This document shows, piece after piece, positions 50,366 through 58,555 of a stretch of 64,000 nucleotides of DNA. Both the position numbers and the translations under genes were made by a program. The first letter of the stretch is position 1. The number at the start of each line of letters is the position of its first letter. The notes under the pieces are model-generated. The model did no database searches, was not told where the DNA came from, and saw nothing but the letters and a program-made list of their open reading frames with translations. This DNA comes from Paraburkholderia silvatlantica (GTDB taxonomy: Bacteria; Pseudomonadota; Gammaproteobacteria; Burkholderiales; Burkholderiaceae): the NCBI RefSeq assembly GCF_003096715.1, contig NZ_QEOL01000016.1, positions 1 to 64,000 on the forward strand. The letters are read 5' to 3'.

Positions 50366-52770
50366 GCGGGGAGTTCCTTGAGTGAGTTGGCCTGCTGCTC
50401 GCGCCGCCTGGCGAGCGCTTCGACGATCAGGCGCGGCGTGACCGGCAATTGGTCGATGCGCACGCCCAGCCCGCGCAGCGCATCGTTGACGGCGTTGGCC
50501 AGCGCCGCGGGCGGCCCGATTGCACCGCTTTCGCCAATGCCTTTCTGCCCGAACTCGGTATAGGGCGCCGGCGTTTCCATGTGCTCAATGCGGATGGAGG
50601 GCACCTCGGTCGCGCCAGGCAAGAGATAGTCGGCGAGCGTCGAGGCGAGCGGCTGGCCGTCTTCGCTGTACGGCATCGCTTCGTAAAGCGCGGTGCCGAT
50701 GCCCTGGGCCGCGCCCCCGTAGACCTGGCCGTCGACGACCATGGGATTGATGAGCACGCCGCCATCTTCGACAATGGCGTAGTCCAGAATTTCGGTTTGG
50801 CCGAGCACCGGATCGACGGCGACGATCACCGCATGGCATGCGTAGCTGAACGTGCCCGAATCGCGCTTCGCCTGATACGACGTCGAGACTTCGAGGCCGC
50901 GCGGATCGACGTCGGGCGGCAGCAATTGCGGCGCGAGATACCAGGTGCGCGCGATCTGCGCCAACGTGCGCGAATCCTGCTTGCCGACGACCGCGCCGCT
51001 TTCCCAGCGCACATCGTCCAACGGTTCCTGGAGGAGGTGAGCGCCGATCTTCAGGAGGCGCTCCTTGAGCTCCTTCGAGGCGCGGCCCACCGCGCCGCCC
51101 GCCATCACGATCGAGCGCGAGCCCCATGTGCCGGTCGAGTACGGCGTGACGCCCGTATCGCCGAGCACGACGCGTACGCGGTCCGTGTCGATGCCAAGCA
51201 CTTCGTGGGCAATCTGCGCGAGGGTGGTCTCCATGCTTTGGCCGTGCGAATGCACGCCGGCGCGCACTTCGAGCACGCCGTCGGGCGTGAGACGGATTAC
51301 TGCGGGCTCATAGCCCGGCACCATCGGGATGCCCCAGCCGTGGTACACCGACGTGCCGTGCGCGCCCTGTTCGCAGAAGACCGACATGCCGAAGCCGATG
51401 CGCCTGCCGTCCGGCTCGCCGCGCTCCTGACGCGCGCGCACCGCGGGCAGATCGATCGCGGCCATCGCGCGGCGCACCGCCTCGGGATAATCGCCGCTGT
51501 CGAAGTGCTTTTTGGTGATGTTGTCGTAGGGCATCTCGTGCGGCTGGACGAGATTGCGCAGCCGCACCTCGTAAGGCTCGATGCCGGCCTCGAGCGCAAT
51601 CGCATCCATGACGGTTTCGATCGCATAGCACACGCCCGTTCTCGCCACGCCGCGATATGGGAGGATCGGCGGCTTGTTGGTCGCGACCGACCAGGTCCGG
51701 CAGCGGAAACGGTCCATCTTGTACGGCCCCGGCAGAATGCTGCCGACCTGCGCCGCCTCCAGGCACGCGGAGAACGGATACGACGAGTACGCCCCCGAAT
51801 CCACATGGGCTTCGCACTCCACCGCAAGCAGGCGGCCGTCGCGATCCGCGTAGCCGGTGATGTCGTAATCGTGCTCGCGGCAGTTCGCGTTGGCGGTGAG
51901 CTGTTCGCGGCGGTCTTCGATCCAGCGCACCGGCTTCTCCAGATGCATCGCGAGCCAGCCGCAACATACTTCCTCGGGCAGCAGAATGCCCTTGTAGCCA
52001 AAGCCGCCGCCGACATCGGGCGCGATCACGCGCACCTGTCCCTCGTCGAGGCCGAGACATTCCGCGAGACCCGTGCGCGTGATGTGCGGCATTTGTGCGG
52101 ATGTATGGACGATGAGCTGTGACAGGCGGCGGTCCCAATGGGCGACGACGCCGCGCCCCTCCATCGGCGCCATGCTTTGCCGCGCCGTGCGCAGCTTGCG
52201 ATGCACGCGGATGGGCGCATCGCGCCGAATGGCGTCGAGATCGACGTCGGGGTTCGCATCGACGAAGGTTTCGAGAAAAACGTTGTCGCCCCAATGCTCG
52301 TGCACGAGCGCGGAGTCTTCGCGGCGTGCATCGAGCATGTCGACGACAGCGGGCAGTTCCTCGAAGTCGACGAACACCTGCGCGGCGATATCTTCGGCTT
52401 GCGCGCGCGTGGCGGCCACGCACATTGCGACGGGCTCGCCGACCTGGCGCACCTTGCCGCTCGCGAGTACGGGCTGCTCGGAGCGCTTGAAGCCGGGCAG
52501 GCCCGAATTGGCGACGATGGGCTTTACGCCCTCCAGATCGGTCAGCGTGTACACCGCATGCGCGAAAGGTTCCGGCTTCTCGATGCCGACGATATGACCA
52601 TGCGCGATCGGGCTGCGCACGAACGCCACGTCGAGCATGCCGACCATGCGGATGTTGGGAACGTACTCGCCGCGCCCGTGCATGAAGCGCTCGTCTTCCT
52701 TGCGCCTGAGCGATGCGCCGATGCCTTGCGGACCCTTGTCGCCGCCGTTGGCGTGAGGACGTTTGATCAT
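50362..52770 (-). CDS. Molybdenum hydroxylase catalytic subunit (CoxL-like, form II type)
   Basis: 802 residues, xanthine-dehydrogenase/CO-dehydrogenase large-subunit family, binding the Mo-cytosine dinucleotide cofactor. Seen: GIGASLRRKEDERFMHGRGE, APDVGGGFGYKG, TWGSRSIVMAGGA and the base catalyst Glu in GQKGIGESGAIGPP. The active-site loop reads PYRGVARTGVCYAIE, not the AYxCSFR of true (form I) CO dehydrogenase. It is therefore a hydroxylase of an unknown, probably heterocyclic or aldehyde substrate. It is 18 bases downstream of the amidohydrolase gene. Confidence 0.93.
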   Translation of the reverse strand: MIKRPHANGGDKGPQGIGASLRRKEDERFMHGRGEYVPNIRMVGMLDVAFVRSPIAHGHIVGIEKPEPFAHAVYTLTDLEGVKPIVANSGLPGFKRSEQPVLASGKVRQVGEPVAMCVAATRAQAEDIAAQVFVDFEELPAVVDMLDARREDSALVHEHWGDNVFLETFVDANPDVDLDAIRRDAPIRVHRKLRTARQSMAPMEGRGVVAHWDRRLSQLIVHTSAQMPHITRTGLAECLGLDEGQVRVIAPDVGGGFGYKGILLPEEVCCGWLAMHLEKPVRWIEDRREQLTANANCREHDYDITGYADRDGRLLAVECEAHVDSGAYSSYPFSACLEAAQVGSILPGPYKMDRFRCRTWSVATNKPPILPYRGVARTGVCYAIETVMDAIALEAGIEPYEVRLRNLVQPHEMPYDNITKKHFDSGDYPEAVRRAMAAIDLPAVRARQERGEPDGRRIGFGMSVFCEQGAHGTSVYHGWGIPMVPGYEPAVIRLTPDGVLEVRAGVHSHGQSMETTLAQIAHEVLGIDTDRVRVVLGDTGVTPYSTGTWGSRSIVMAGGAVGRASKELKERLLKIGAHLLQEPLDDVRWESGAVVGKQDSRTLAQIARTWYLAPQLLPPDVDPRGLEVSTSYQAKRDSGTFSYACHAVIVAVDPVLGQTEILDYAIVEDGGVLINPMVVDGQVYGGAAQGIGTALYEAMPYSEDGQPLASTLADYLLPGATEVPSIRIEHMETPAPYTEFGQKGIGESGAIGPPAALANAVNDALRGLGVRIDQLPVTPRLIVEALARRREQQANSLKELPA

Positions 52771-52788
52771 CGTTTTCGCCTCGCGTGG

Positions 52789-54051
52789 TCAGGCCGCGCG
52801 TGCGAGCGGCAGGGTGGGCGAAACGGCGTCGTGCCGCACGCCGTCTCTCAGGCAGAACAGCGGCGACAGCATGCGGTCGGTAATGATCTGGGTGCCCTCG
52901 TTGTCTTCCAGCACCCAGCGGCCGCGGCGGTCTTCCAGCACGCTGATGTCCGCGCCGCGTCCCACTTCCAGCGAGCCGATCCGGTCTTCCATACCGACCA
53001 TCTTCGCGGCATTGCAGGTCGCCATCGCGACGACGTGTTGCAGAGGCAGTCCGAGCGCAAGCATGCTCGTCATCGCGCTGACGAGACTGAACTGCGTGCG
53101 GCCGAGGAACGCGTGTTCCTCGTCGGGATGGCTCTCCGGCGTGCCGGCGGGGGCGGGAACATGCGTGTTGTAGCCGTGCATGTCGGCGCCGAGCGTGTCG
53201 GGCACCACGCCGGCATCGAGCACGATGCGCGCCGTCCTGAAGCTGAAATGCGAGCCGTGGCCTACGTCGATCTTCAGGCCTCGCGCGATCGCTTCGTGTA
53301 CGAGCGGATGCAGTTGTCCGTTCTCCTCGACGAAACCGCCCGGATGGCGGCTAAACGGATGCGCGAGGATGTCGCCCGGCTTGAGCGTCTGAACCACCTG
53401 ATCGAAGATCGAGTCGGGCTCGACCGGCAGGCCGCCGCTGCGGGGTTTCGGCCACAACTGCCCGAAGTGAATATACAGGGGCAACTGCGCGCCACGGCCG
53501 ATCTGCGCGGCGATCTTCATCACGTCGAGCCCCCAGCGCGCGAAGCCGCCGATTTCGGCATGCGCCTTGATGCCTTTCACGAGATCGGAATTCGCCTGGA
53601 TGGACTTGACGGTCGCTTCGGCATCGAGGCAATCGGGGCGATACAGGTCGGGGTAGTAGTGCCCTTCGAGGCCGCCGACAAGATACGCGGAGATGAAGGC
53701 GAGCACGCGCGTGGCCGAGCGCTCCGCTACGTAGTGCCGAAAGCCAGGAATCGTGATGCAGCTCGGTCCGCCCTGATCGATGATCGTCGTCACGCCCGAC
53801 TGCACGCCGCACTGATCCGCGTTCAGGCCGAAGCGGCCGGTCACGTACTGATAGATGTGGCCGTGCGTGTCGATGAGACCGGGCAGCACCAGCTTGCCGC
53901 TGCAATCGATCGGTTGCGCCTGAGGCGCCTCGTTCGCGAGGTCGGGGCCGACGGCGGCGATCACGCCGTCTTCCACCAGAACGTCGAGCGTGGCGTCGAT
54001 TTTCCGGGCGGGGTCGATGACGCGGCCCCCTTTGAGCAGAACGTGTGACAT
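52789..54051 (-). CDS. Cyclic amidohydrolase (dihydroorotase/deacetylase-like metallohydrolase)
   Basis: 420 residues from ATG 54051. It follows the EF_0837/AHA_3915-type amidohydrolase pattern: LLKGGRVIDPARKIDATLDV, metal-binding IDTHGHIYQYV, the probable carboxylated-lysine region LVKGIKAHAEIG, further histidines in LYIHFGQLW and DILAHPFSRHPGGF, and a catalytic Asp in TLGADMHGYN. Such enzymes open cyclic amides or remove acyl groups. As first gene of the run it probably opens a ring after or before hydroxylation. The upstream region carries two GGTGTACC elements. Confidence 0.88.
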   Translation of the reverse strand: MSHVLLKGGRVIDPARKIDATLDVLVEDGVIAAVGPDLANEAPQAQPIDCSGKLVLPGLIDTHGHIYQYVTGRFGLNADQCGVQSGVTTIIDQGGPSCITIPGFRHYVAERSATRVLAFISAYLVGGLEGHYYPDLYRPDCLDAEATVKSIQANSDLVKGIKAHAEIGGFARWGLDVMKIAAQIGRGAQLPLYIHFGQLWPKPRSGGLPVEPDSIFDQVVQTLKPGDILAHPFSRHPGGFVEENGQLHPLVHEAIARGLKIDVGHGSHFSFRTARIVLDAGVVPDTLGADMHGYNTHVPAPAGTPESHPDEEHAFLGRTQFSLVSAMTSMLALGLPLQHVVAMATCNAAKMVGMEDRIGSLEVGRGADISVLEDRRGRWVLEDNEGTQIITDRMLSPLFCLRDGVRHDAVSPTLPLARAA

Positions 54052-54076
54052 GTACGGTTCGATAGCCGATTGGGAA

Positions 54077-54097
54077 GATGTGTGGTGTACCGCAAAT
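54077..54097. promoter_or_regulatory. Operator-like element near the amidohydrolase start
   Basis: GGTGTACC at 54084-54091 in the context TGTGTGGTGTACCGCAAAT, 33 bases upstream of the amidohydrolase ATG. It shares TGTGGTG-YACC with the palindrome at 41288. A regulator bound here would overlap the promoter of the minus-strand operon. Confidence 0.55.
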
Positions 54098-54288
54098 AGT
54101 GTGCCGGTTTTTTCGCGCGGCTTTCCGCGGTCGCATTTTCTTCTTCGGATCAGTGACTTATGGCCGCAGCCATGGGTCGATGTGCGCCTTGCTGCGGAGC
54201 TTCGATCGCCCGGTTCGCACCGATTCGGCGAGTGCCGGCGAGCGCGTGCACCAAGCGCAGGCGCGATGCCTTTTTATGGTGATTAGTT

Positions 54289-54312
54289 GGTGTACCGCGC
54301 ATTTGCGATGTG
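54289..54312. promoter_or_regulatory. Operator-like element near the marR start
   Basis: GGTGTACC followed by GCGCATTTGCGATGTG. Aligned without gaps to 41294-41317 (GGTGCACC then ACATATTTGCGACATG) about 17 of 24 positions agree, including ATTTGCGA. It lies 68 bases before the marR start. Confidence 0.6.
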
Positions 54313-54379
54313 CAGTGGTTACGGCCTAGAATGCGCATCGGAGCGTTCGAATTTCACCCATTTCCTTTGAGCCGACTTC

Positions 54380-54946
54380 ATGCGAACCACCGTCACCGAT
54401 TCCATTGACATTCAAGGCGTGCGCGCAGAGCTTGCCGAGCGGCAGGCGCGTTCGCCGCTGTTTTCGCGGCCGGGTTTTCTGATACGTCGCATGCATCAGA
54501 TCCACACATTCCTGTTCGCGCAGGAAACGAGCGAGTTCAATATCACGCCGGTGCAGTACAGCCTGCTTACCGCGCTCGAATCGCTCGGGGAGATGGATCA
54601 GAACTCGCTCGCCATCGAAGTCGGGCTGGAGCGTTCGAGCGTCGCTGAAGTCATTCCGCGTTTGAATGCGCGGGGGCTCGTGAGCCGCACACAGGTCGAA
54701 CACGACAAACGACTGCGGCTCGTCAAGCTGACACCGGCGGGCAAGCGTCTGGTCAGGAAGATGGCGAGCGCCGTGCAGCGCGCGCACGATCGCACGATCG
54801 AGCACCTGTCGCCCGTCGAGCGCGATGTGTTCATGTTGCAGTTGATCCGGCTGGTGGAGGCCAACAATCCGGACAGCGCCGTGCCTTTCCGGTTGCCCGA
54901 CAGCCAGTTGCTGGCGCAGGATGAGAGCGAGGCGGGCACGAGCTGA
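54380..54946 (+). CDS. MarR-family transcriptional regulator
   Basis: 188 residues. The winged-helix core spans about residues 35-145: FNITPVQYSLLTALESLGEM, LAIEVGLERSSVAEVIPRLN and VEHDKRLRLVKLTPAGKRLV with the conserved D-x-R wing. N- and C-terminal extensions are longer than in small MarR proteins. It is divergent from the amidohydrolase-Cox operon and likely represses or senses substrate for it. Two regulators, this one and the GntR at 37265, flank the island. Confidence 0.92.
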   Translation: MRTTVTDSIDIQGVRAELAERQARSPLFSRPGFLIRRMHQIHTFLFAQETSEFNITPVQYSLLTALESLGEMDQNSLAIEVGLERSSVAEVIPRLNARGLVSRTQVEHDKRLRLVKLTPAGKRLVRKMASAVQRAHDRTIEHLSPVERDVFMLQLIRLVEANNPDSAVPFRLPDSQLLAQDESEAGTS

Positions 54947-55021
54947 ATGAATCTCGCAGGCGCAACTTTGCTCTGCGAGCCTAAATGCGACGGAACCCGC
55001 TGACCCGGCTCGGCGGGTGCC

Positions 55022-55282
55022 TTACTCGCTTTCGGGCAGATCGAGCGCCTTGCGCTCGCGGCGTTCTTCGTTGCCGCGCCGCGCACGCTGGCGCTGGCGC
55101 GAAAGCACGGTGATGATCTGGCCGGTGGTGGCGTCGGCCGGGATTTCGTTGCGGATTACGTTTGCGACCATCGGCAGTCCCTTGCGCTGGCGGCGCAGCG
55201 CCTGCGCGATCGCCTGGCGGCACGCCGGCCCGTGGCAATCCCATTCGTCGCGCAGTTTTCCGCAGTAACGGCAGGTGTTCAT
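55022..55282 (-). CDS. Small cysteine-motif protein
   Basis: 86 residues from ATG 55282. The N-terminus MNTCRYCGKLRDEWDCHGPA contains CxxC and two further cysteines plus a histidine, a probable small zinc-binding knuckle. The rest is highly basic (RRQRKG, RQRQRARRGNEERRERK). No family with a known function is recognised. The ribosome-binding site is only weak (GGGA). A longer upstream extension of this frame is Arg/Ala-rich and not credible. Confidence 0.6.
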   Translation of the reverse strand: MNTCRYCGKLRDEWDCHGPACRQAIAQALRRQRKGLPMVANVIRNEIPADATTGQIITVLSRQRQRARRGNEERRERKALDLPESE

Positions 55283-55440
55283 ACGTCCCAGTCTACCCAA
55301 AATCGAACGATGGTATCGGGGCGCGATCAGCGCGCGCCGCGCCTGTGCCCGCTCGTGTGTCGCCCGGCGCGCGCCGGCGGTATGATCGGCAGCGGACGCA
55401 GTGGGTTCGCAGTGGGATATTTTCGTGGCGGGAGCGGCAG

Positions 55441-56058
55441 ATGGCGGCGATCGGCGTAGTCCTGTTCGACATGGAGGGCGTGCTGTCCCACTACGATCGC
55501 GACGCGCGCGTGGCGAGCCTCGCGGCCGCCACCGGCGCTCCGCCCGCAACGGTGCGTCACGCGATCTGGGGGTCGGGTCTCGAAGCGCGCGCCGACGCCG
55601 GCGAGATTGACCCCGACGCTTATCTGCGCGCGCTCGGCGAGCTGCTCGGATGCGAGGTGGGGCGCGACGTGTGGCTCGCTGCGCGGCGCGCGTCGATCAC
55701 GCCGAACGAGGCGGCGCTCGCGCTGGCGCAGCGTGTGGCCGCGCGATGCCGCATCGCGGTGCTGACCAACAACTGCTCGCTCGTCACGCATCACCTCGAC
55801 TATCTGAATCCGCCCGTTGCGCGGCTTTTCGGTTCGCAGGTGTATTCGTCGGCGACGTTCGGCGCGGTCAAGCCGGCCGCACAGACCTACCTTGGCTGCG
55901 TTGCACAGCTCGGTGCGCAGCCCGAGGAAACGCTCTTCATCGACGACAGCGAAGCGAACGTCACGGGCGCGCTCGACGCGGGGCTGCAGGCGTGCCACTT
56001 CGTCGAAGCCGGGTGGCTCGCGAGCGACCTGGCGCGGCTCGGGCTCATCGACGCTTGA
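55441..56058 (+). CDS. HAD-family hydrolase
   Basis: 205 residues from ATG 55441. HAD motifs: I, VVLFDMEGVLSHYD with the nucleophile Asp; II, AVLTNNCS; III, the Lys of FGAVKPAAQTYL; IV, TLFIDDSEANVTGA. An alpha-helical cap lies between motifs I and II. Motif I has Glu where the general acid/base Asp normally sits (DxE instead of DxD), which would slow or alter phosphatase activity. The substrate is unknown. A short gap separates it from the next gene. Confidence 0.88.
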   Translation: MAAIGVVLFDMEGVLSHYDRDARVASLAAATGAPPATVRHAIWGSGLEARADAGEIDPDAYLRALGELLGCEVGRDVWLAARRASITPNEAALALAQRVAARCRIAVLTNNCSLVTHHLDYLNPPVARLFGSQVYSSATFGAVKPAAQTYLGCVAQLGAQPEETLFIDDSEANVTGALDAGLQACHFVEAGWLASDLARLGLIDA

Positions 56059-56126
56059 CCTGGTGGCCGTGCCGCACGCGCGGCCACTGTATGCATGAAT
56101 GGCTGGCGAACGTACGGGAGTTCGCG

Positions 56127-56786
56127 ATGAAAATGCAATGGAACTGGAGACGGGTCGCGACACTCTGCCTGTGCGCGTTCGTACCGCTTGCCGCAGCTCA
56201 GCAGCCGGGCGCGCCGCTCGTTTACGTGATGGACTTCGAACTCGACGCGGCCAACGTCAAGCAGGATTCGAATCCTGTGGAGAATGCGCGCGAGCACATG
56301 GGCGGCTTGCTGCCGAGACCGCTGTTGCGCCACCGCGATCCGCAGCAGCAGGCCGATCAGGTCGTCGCGAAGCTGGCCGATGCGCTGGTGAACGACCTGC
56401 GCGCGAAGGGCCTCGACGCGCGCCGCCTGCCTGGCGGCGCGCCGCTACCCGCGCAGGGATGGCTCGTGCGCGGCGTATTCCTGAGCGTGGACGAAGGCAA
56501 CAGTCTGCGGCGCGCAGTAGTGGGTTTCGGTTCGGGCGCGAGCCAGATCGAGCTGGCGGTGGCCGTGGACGACCTCGCCGCCCAGGCGCCGCAGCCGCTT
56601 TATCAGGTGATCGACAGCGAGTCGAGCCACGCGAAGCCGGGCGCCGGCGCGGCGATCGCGCTCAATCCCTATGTAGCGGCGGCTAAATTCGTGCTTGCGC
56701 GCGCCGATGACCGCAAGAACGTGGACCGCGCGGCGGCCGAAGTGGCCGACTCGGTTGCGGCGCGCGTGAAAGCGGCGCCGCAATGA
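56127..56786 (+). CDS. Exported DUF4410-type protein
   Basis: 219 residues from ATG 56127, with GGGAG upstream. A signal peptide is cleaved after PLAAA. The mature protein contains VYVMDFELDAANVK, KLADALVNDLRAKGLDARRL, GWLVRGVFLSVDEGNSLRR and VVGFGSGASQIELAVAVDD, the pattern of DUF4410 envelope proteins. It has no lipobox, so it is probably soluble in the periplasm or loosely bound. Function unknown. Confidence 0.8.
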   Translation: MKMQWNWRRVATLCLCAFVPLAAAQQPGAPLVYVMDFELDAANVKQDSNPVENAREHMGGLLPRPLLRHRDPQQQADQVVAKLADALVNDLRAKGLDARRLPGGAPLPAQGWLVRGVFLSVDEGNSLRRAVVGFGSGASQIELAVAVDDLAAQAPQPLYQVIDSESSHAKPGAGAAIALNPYVAAAKFVLARADDRKNVDRAAAEVADSVAARVKAAPQ

Positions 56787-56799
56787 CGCCCCGGGCGCG

Positions 56800-57504
56800 T
56801 TAGCCGCGCGAGGGAATGTTGAGCCCGCGCGCGACCGCCGGCCGTGCGACGAATGCTTCGAGCACGCGCGCGACGTTTTTGAAATCGGCGTAACCCACGA
56901 GATCACTGGCCTCGTAGAAGCCAACAAGGTTGCGCACCCAACCAAACGTGGCGATGTCGGCGATCGTGTACTCGTCGCCCATGATCCACTTGCGCCCCTC
57001 GAGGCGCTGGTCGAGCACGGCGAGCAGACGCCGCGACTCGGCGACGTAGCGGTCGCGCGGACGCTTGTCCTCGTACTCCTTGCCCGCGAACTTGTGGAAG
57101 AAGCCCACCTGACCGAACATCGGCCCAATGCCGCCCATCTGGAACATGACCCACTGGATCGTTTCGTAGCGCGCCGCGCCTTCGCGGGCGAGGAAGCGGC
57201 CGCACTTGTCGGCGAGATAGATGAGGATCGCGCCCGATTCGAACAGCGCGAGCGGCTCGCCGCCCGGGCCGTTCGGATCGAGGATCGCGGGAATCTTGTT
57301 GTTGGGGTTCAGCGAGAGGAATTCCGGCGACATCTGGTCGTTCGAGTCGAAGCGCACGAGATGCGGCTCATAAGGCAGGCCGCTTTCCTCCAGCATGATG
57401 GAGACCTTGACGCCATTGGGCGTGGGCAGCGAATAGAGCTGGATGCGATCGGGGTGAAGCGCTGGCCACTTGCGGGTGATGGGAAATGCGGAAAGGTCGT
57501 TCAT
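56800..57504 (-). CDS. Glutathione S-transferase, YfcG/YghU-like
   Basis: 234 residues. The thioredoxin-like domain contains QLYSLPTPNGVKVSIMLEE with the Thr/Asn active-site pair of nu-class enzymes, then NPNNKIPAILDP and ALFESGAILIYLADK for glutathione binding. The helical domain includes QWVMFQMGGIGPMFGQVGFF and GDEYTIADIATFGW. Such proteins act as disulfide-bond oxidoreductases with glutathione. A stand-alone gene, converging on the DUF4410 gene. Confidence 0.92.
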   Translation of the reverse strand: MNDLSAFPITRKWPALHPDRIQLYSLPTPNGVKVSIMLEESGLPYEPHLVRFDSNDQMSPEFLSLNPNNKIPAILDPNGPGGEPLALFESGAILIYLADKCGRFLAREGAARYETIQWVMFQMGGIGPMFGQVGFFHKFAGKEYEDKRPRDRYVAESRRLLAVLDQRLEGRKWIMGDEYTIADIATFGWVRNLVGFYEASDLVGYADFKNVARVLEAFVARPAVARGLNIPSRG

Positions 57505-57655
57505 GCGCGGTCCTTGAAGTCCCTCAGCGACGGGGCGCGGGCCACGAAAGGCGCGCCACGGCCTGCCGGGGAAGCGGGAGTGGAGTCAGGCCGCCAAGTT
57601 TAGTGGAAATGGCGCGCGCCGTCTTTTCGCCTCAAGGCGCGGCGTGGCGCGGCGC

Positions 57656-58429
57656 TCAGGGATTGGCGGGCATGGATTGCGCGAGGCTCAGCAGATTGAG
57701 CGGCGCGACGCGAATGAGGCCGCCGCGCGGGCTGTCGATATCGGCGATGAGCGTGAGCGAAAGCGTCACCGTGATGGGCAGGACGAGCAGCAGCACGCGC
57801 CGGCCGACCTGGCCGTGCGCGCCGTAGCCCTGCATCAGGTTGCTGAAGACGGCGATCAAGATCATCAGCGCCCACGCGGCGACGGGAATGCGATTGATCC
57901 ACGCGGCCTGCGTATAGCCTTGGGAGTTGATGACGTCGTTCATGCCGGCGAGCACGAGCGCCATCACCGGATTCGGCTGCGCCTTCGCGGCGTCGCGCAC
58001 GTTCGCCCAGAGCTGCGCCTGAAGCTCGGTGGTGTTGCGGTTGATCTCGTCGAGTCCGGCGGCGTCGTGCACGACATAGAACTGGATGCGCGCCTGGAGG
58101 TAGCGGGCGAGCAGCGCCTTGGTCTGGGCAGCCGCCTCGCCGCCAAGCAGCTCGGCGCGCAGGTACTCCGTGCCGATCGCATTGGCTTCCTCCTCCTCCA
58201 GGTTCTTGCGCTGGTCGTAGCGGCTCACGGCCATCGAAAGCGTGAAGCCGATCAGGAGTGCGAGCAGCGTGAGCGTCGCGCCCTGCACGATCTTGTAGTT
58301 TTCGCGGGCTTCCTCGGCGAGCGGGAAGTATCGGTGCAGCACGCTCGTGCCCAGCCAGGCGGCGAGCGGCAGGACCACAATGAGCACGATGAGCAGAAGC
58401 GCAGGGCGCTGGAGGATTAGCGGCGTCAT
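57656..58429 (-). CDS. DUF4239 (bestrophin-like) membrane protein
   Basis: 257 residues from ATG 58429, with GGAG upstream. Four predicted membrane helices: about residues 8-30, 48-68, 180-200 and 210-230. VQGATLTLLALLIGFTLSMA followed by SRYDQRKNLEEEEANAIGTE is the DUF4239 signature, a family distantly related to bestrophin-type anion channels. The function in bacteria is unknown. It stands alone. Confidence 0.85.
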   Translation of the reverse strand: MTPLILQRPALLLIVLIVVLPLAAWLGTSVLHRYFPLAEEARENYKIVQGATLTLLALLIGFTLSMAVSRYDQRKNLEEEEANAIGTEYLRAELLGGEAAAQTKALLARYLQARIQFYVVHDAAGLDEINRNTTELQAQLWANVRDAAKAQPNPVMALVLAGMNDVINSQGYTQAAWINRIPVAAWALMILIAVFSNLMQGYGAHGQVGRRVLLLVLPITVTLSLTLIADIDSPRGGLIRVAPLNLLSLAQSMPANP

Positions 58430-58475
58430 GGAGTCTCCGCGAAAAGCGTGAGAGGGACGAAGGCGCTGCAATGCC

Positions 58476-58513
58476 AATCGGCGTCGCCCGCGCGAGGCGG
58501 GGCGACGCCGATT
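58476..58513. terminator. Strong hairpin between the DUF4239 and dienelactone hydrolase genes
   Basis: A perfect 14-bp stem (AATCGGCGTCGCCC and its complement) with a 10-base loop, 42 bases beyond the stop of the minus-strand gene at 58556. No T-run follows, so factor-independent termination is uncertain. Confidence 0.55.
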
Positions 58514-58555
58514 CTACGACAGGTCCGCACGGCGGCGCGGGCCGCTGCCGGCGTT

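Larger units (their letters stand above)
54052..54379. other. Divergent control region of the amidohydrolase operon and marR gene
   Basis: 328 bases, less G+C rich than the genes. They contain two operator-like elements (54084-54091 and 54289-54312, listed separately) placed near each divergent start. I see no small gene here. Confidence 0.6.

Noticed and set aside
50362..52770. Annotation as aerobic CO dehydrogenase
   Set aside because: The form I active-site motif AYxCSFR is absent, and the neighbours are amide and ureide enzymes, not cox accessory genes other than coxG.
54953..54979. Possible terminator after marR (CTCGCAG/CTGCGAG)
   Set aside because: Short stem, long loop and no T-run; too weak to call.
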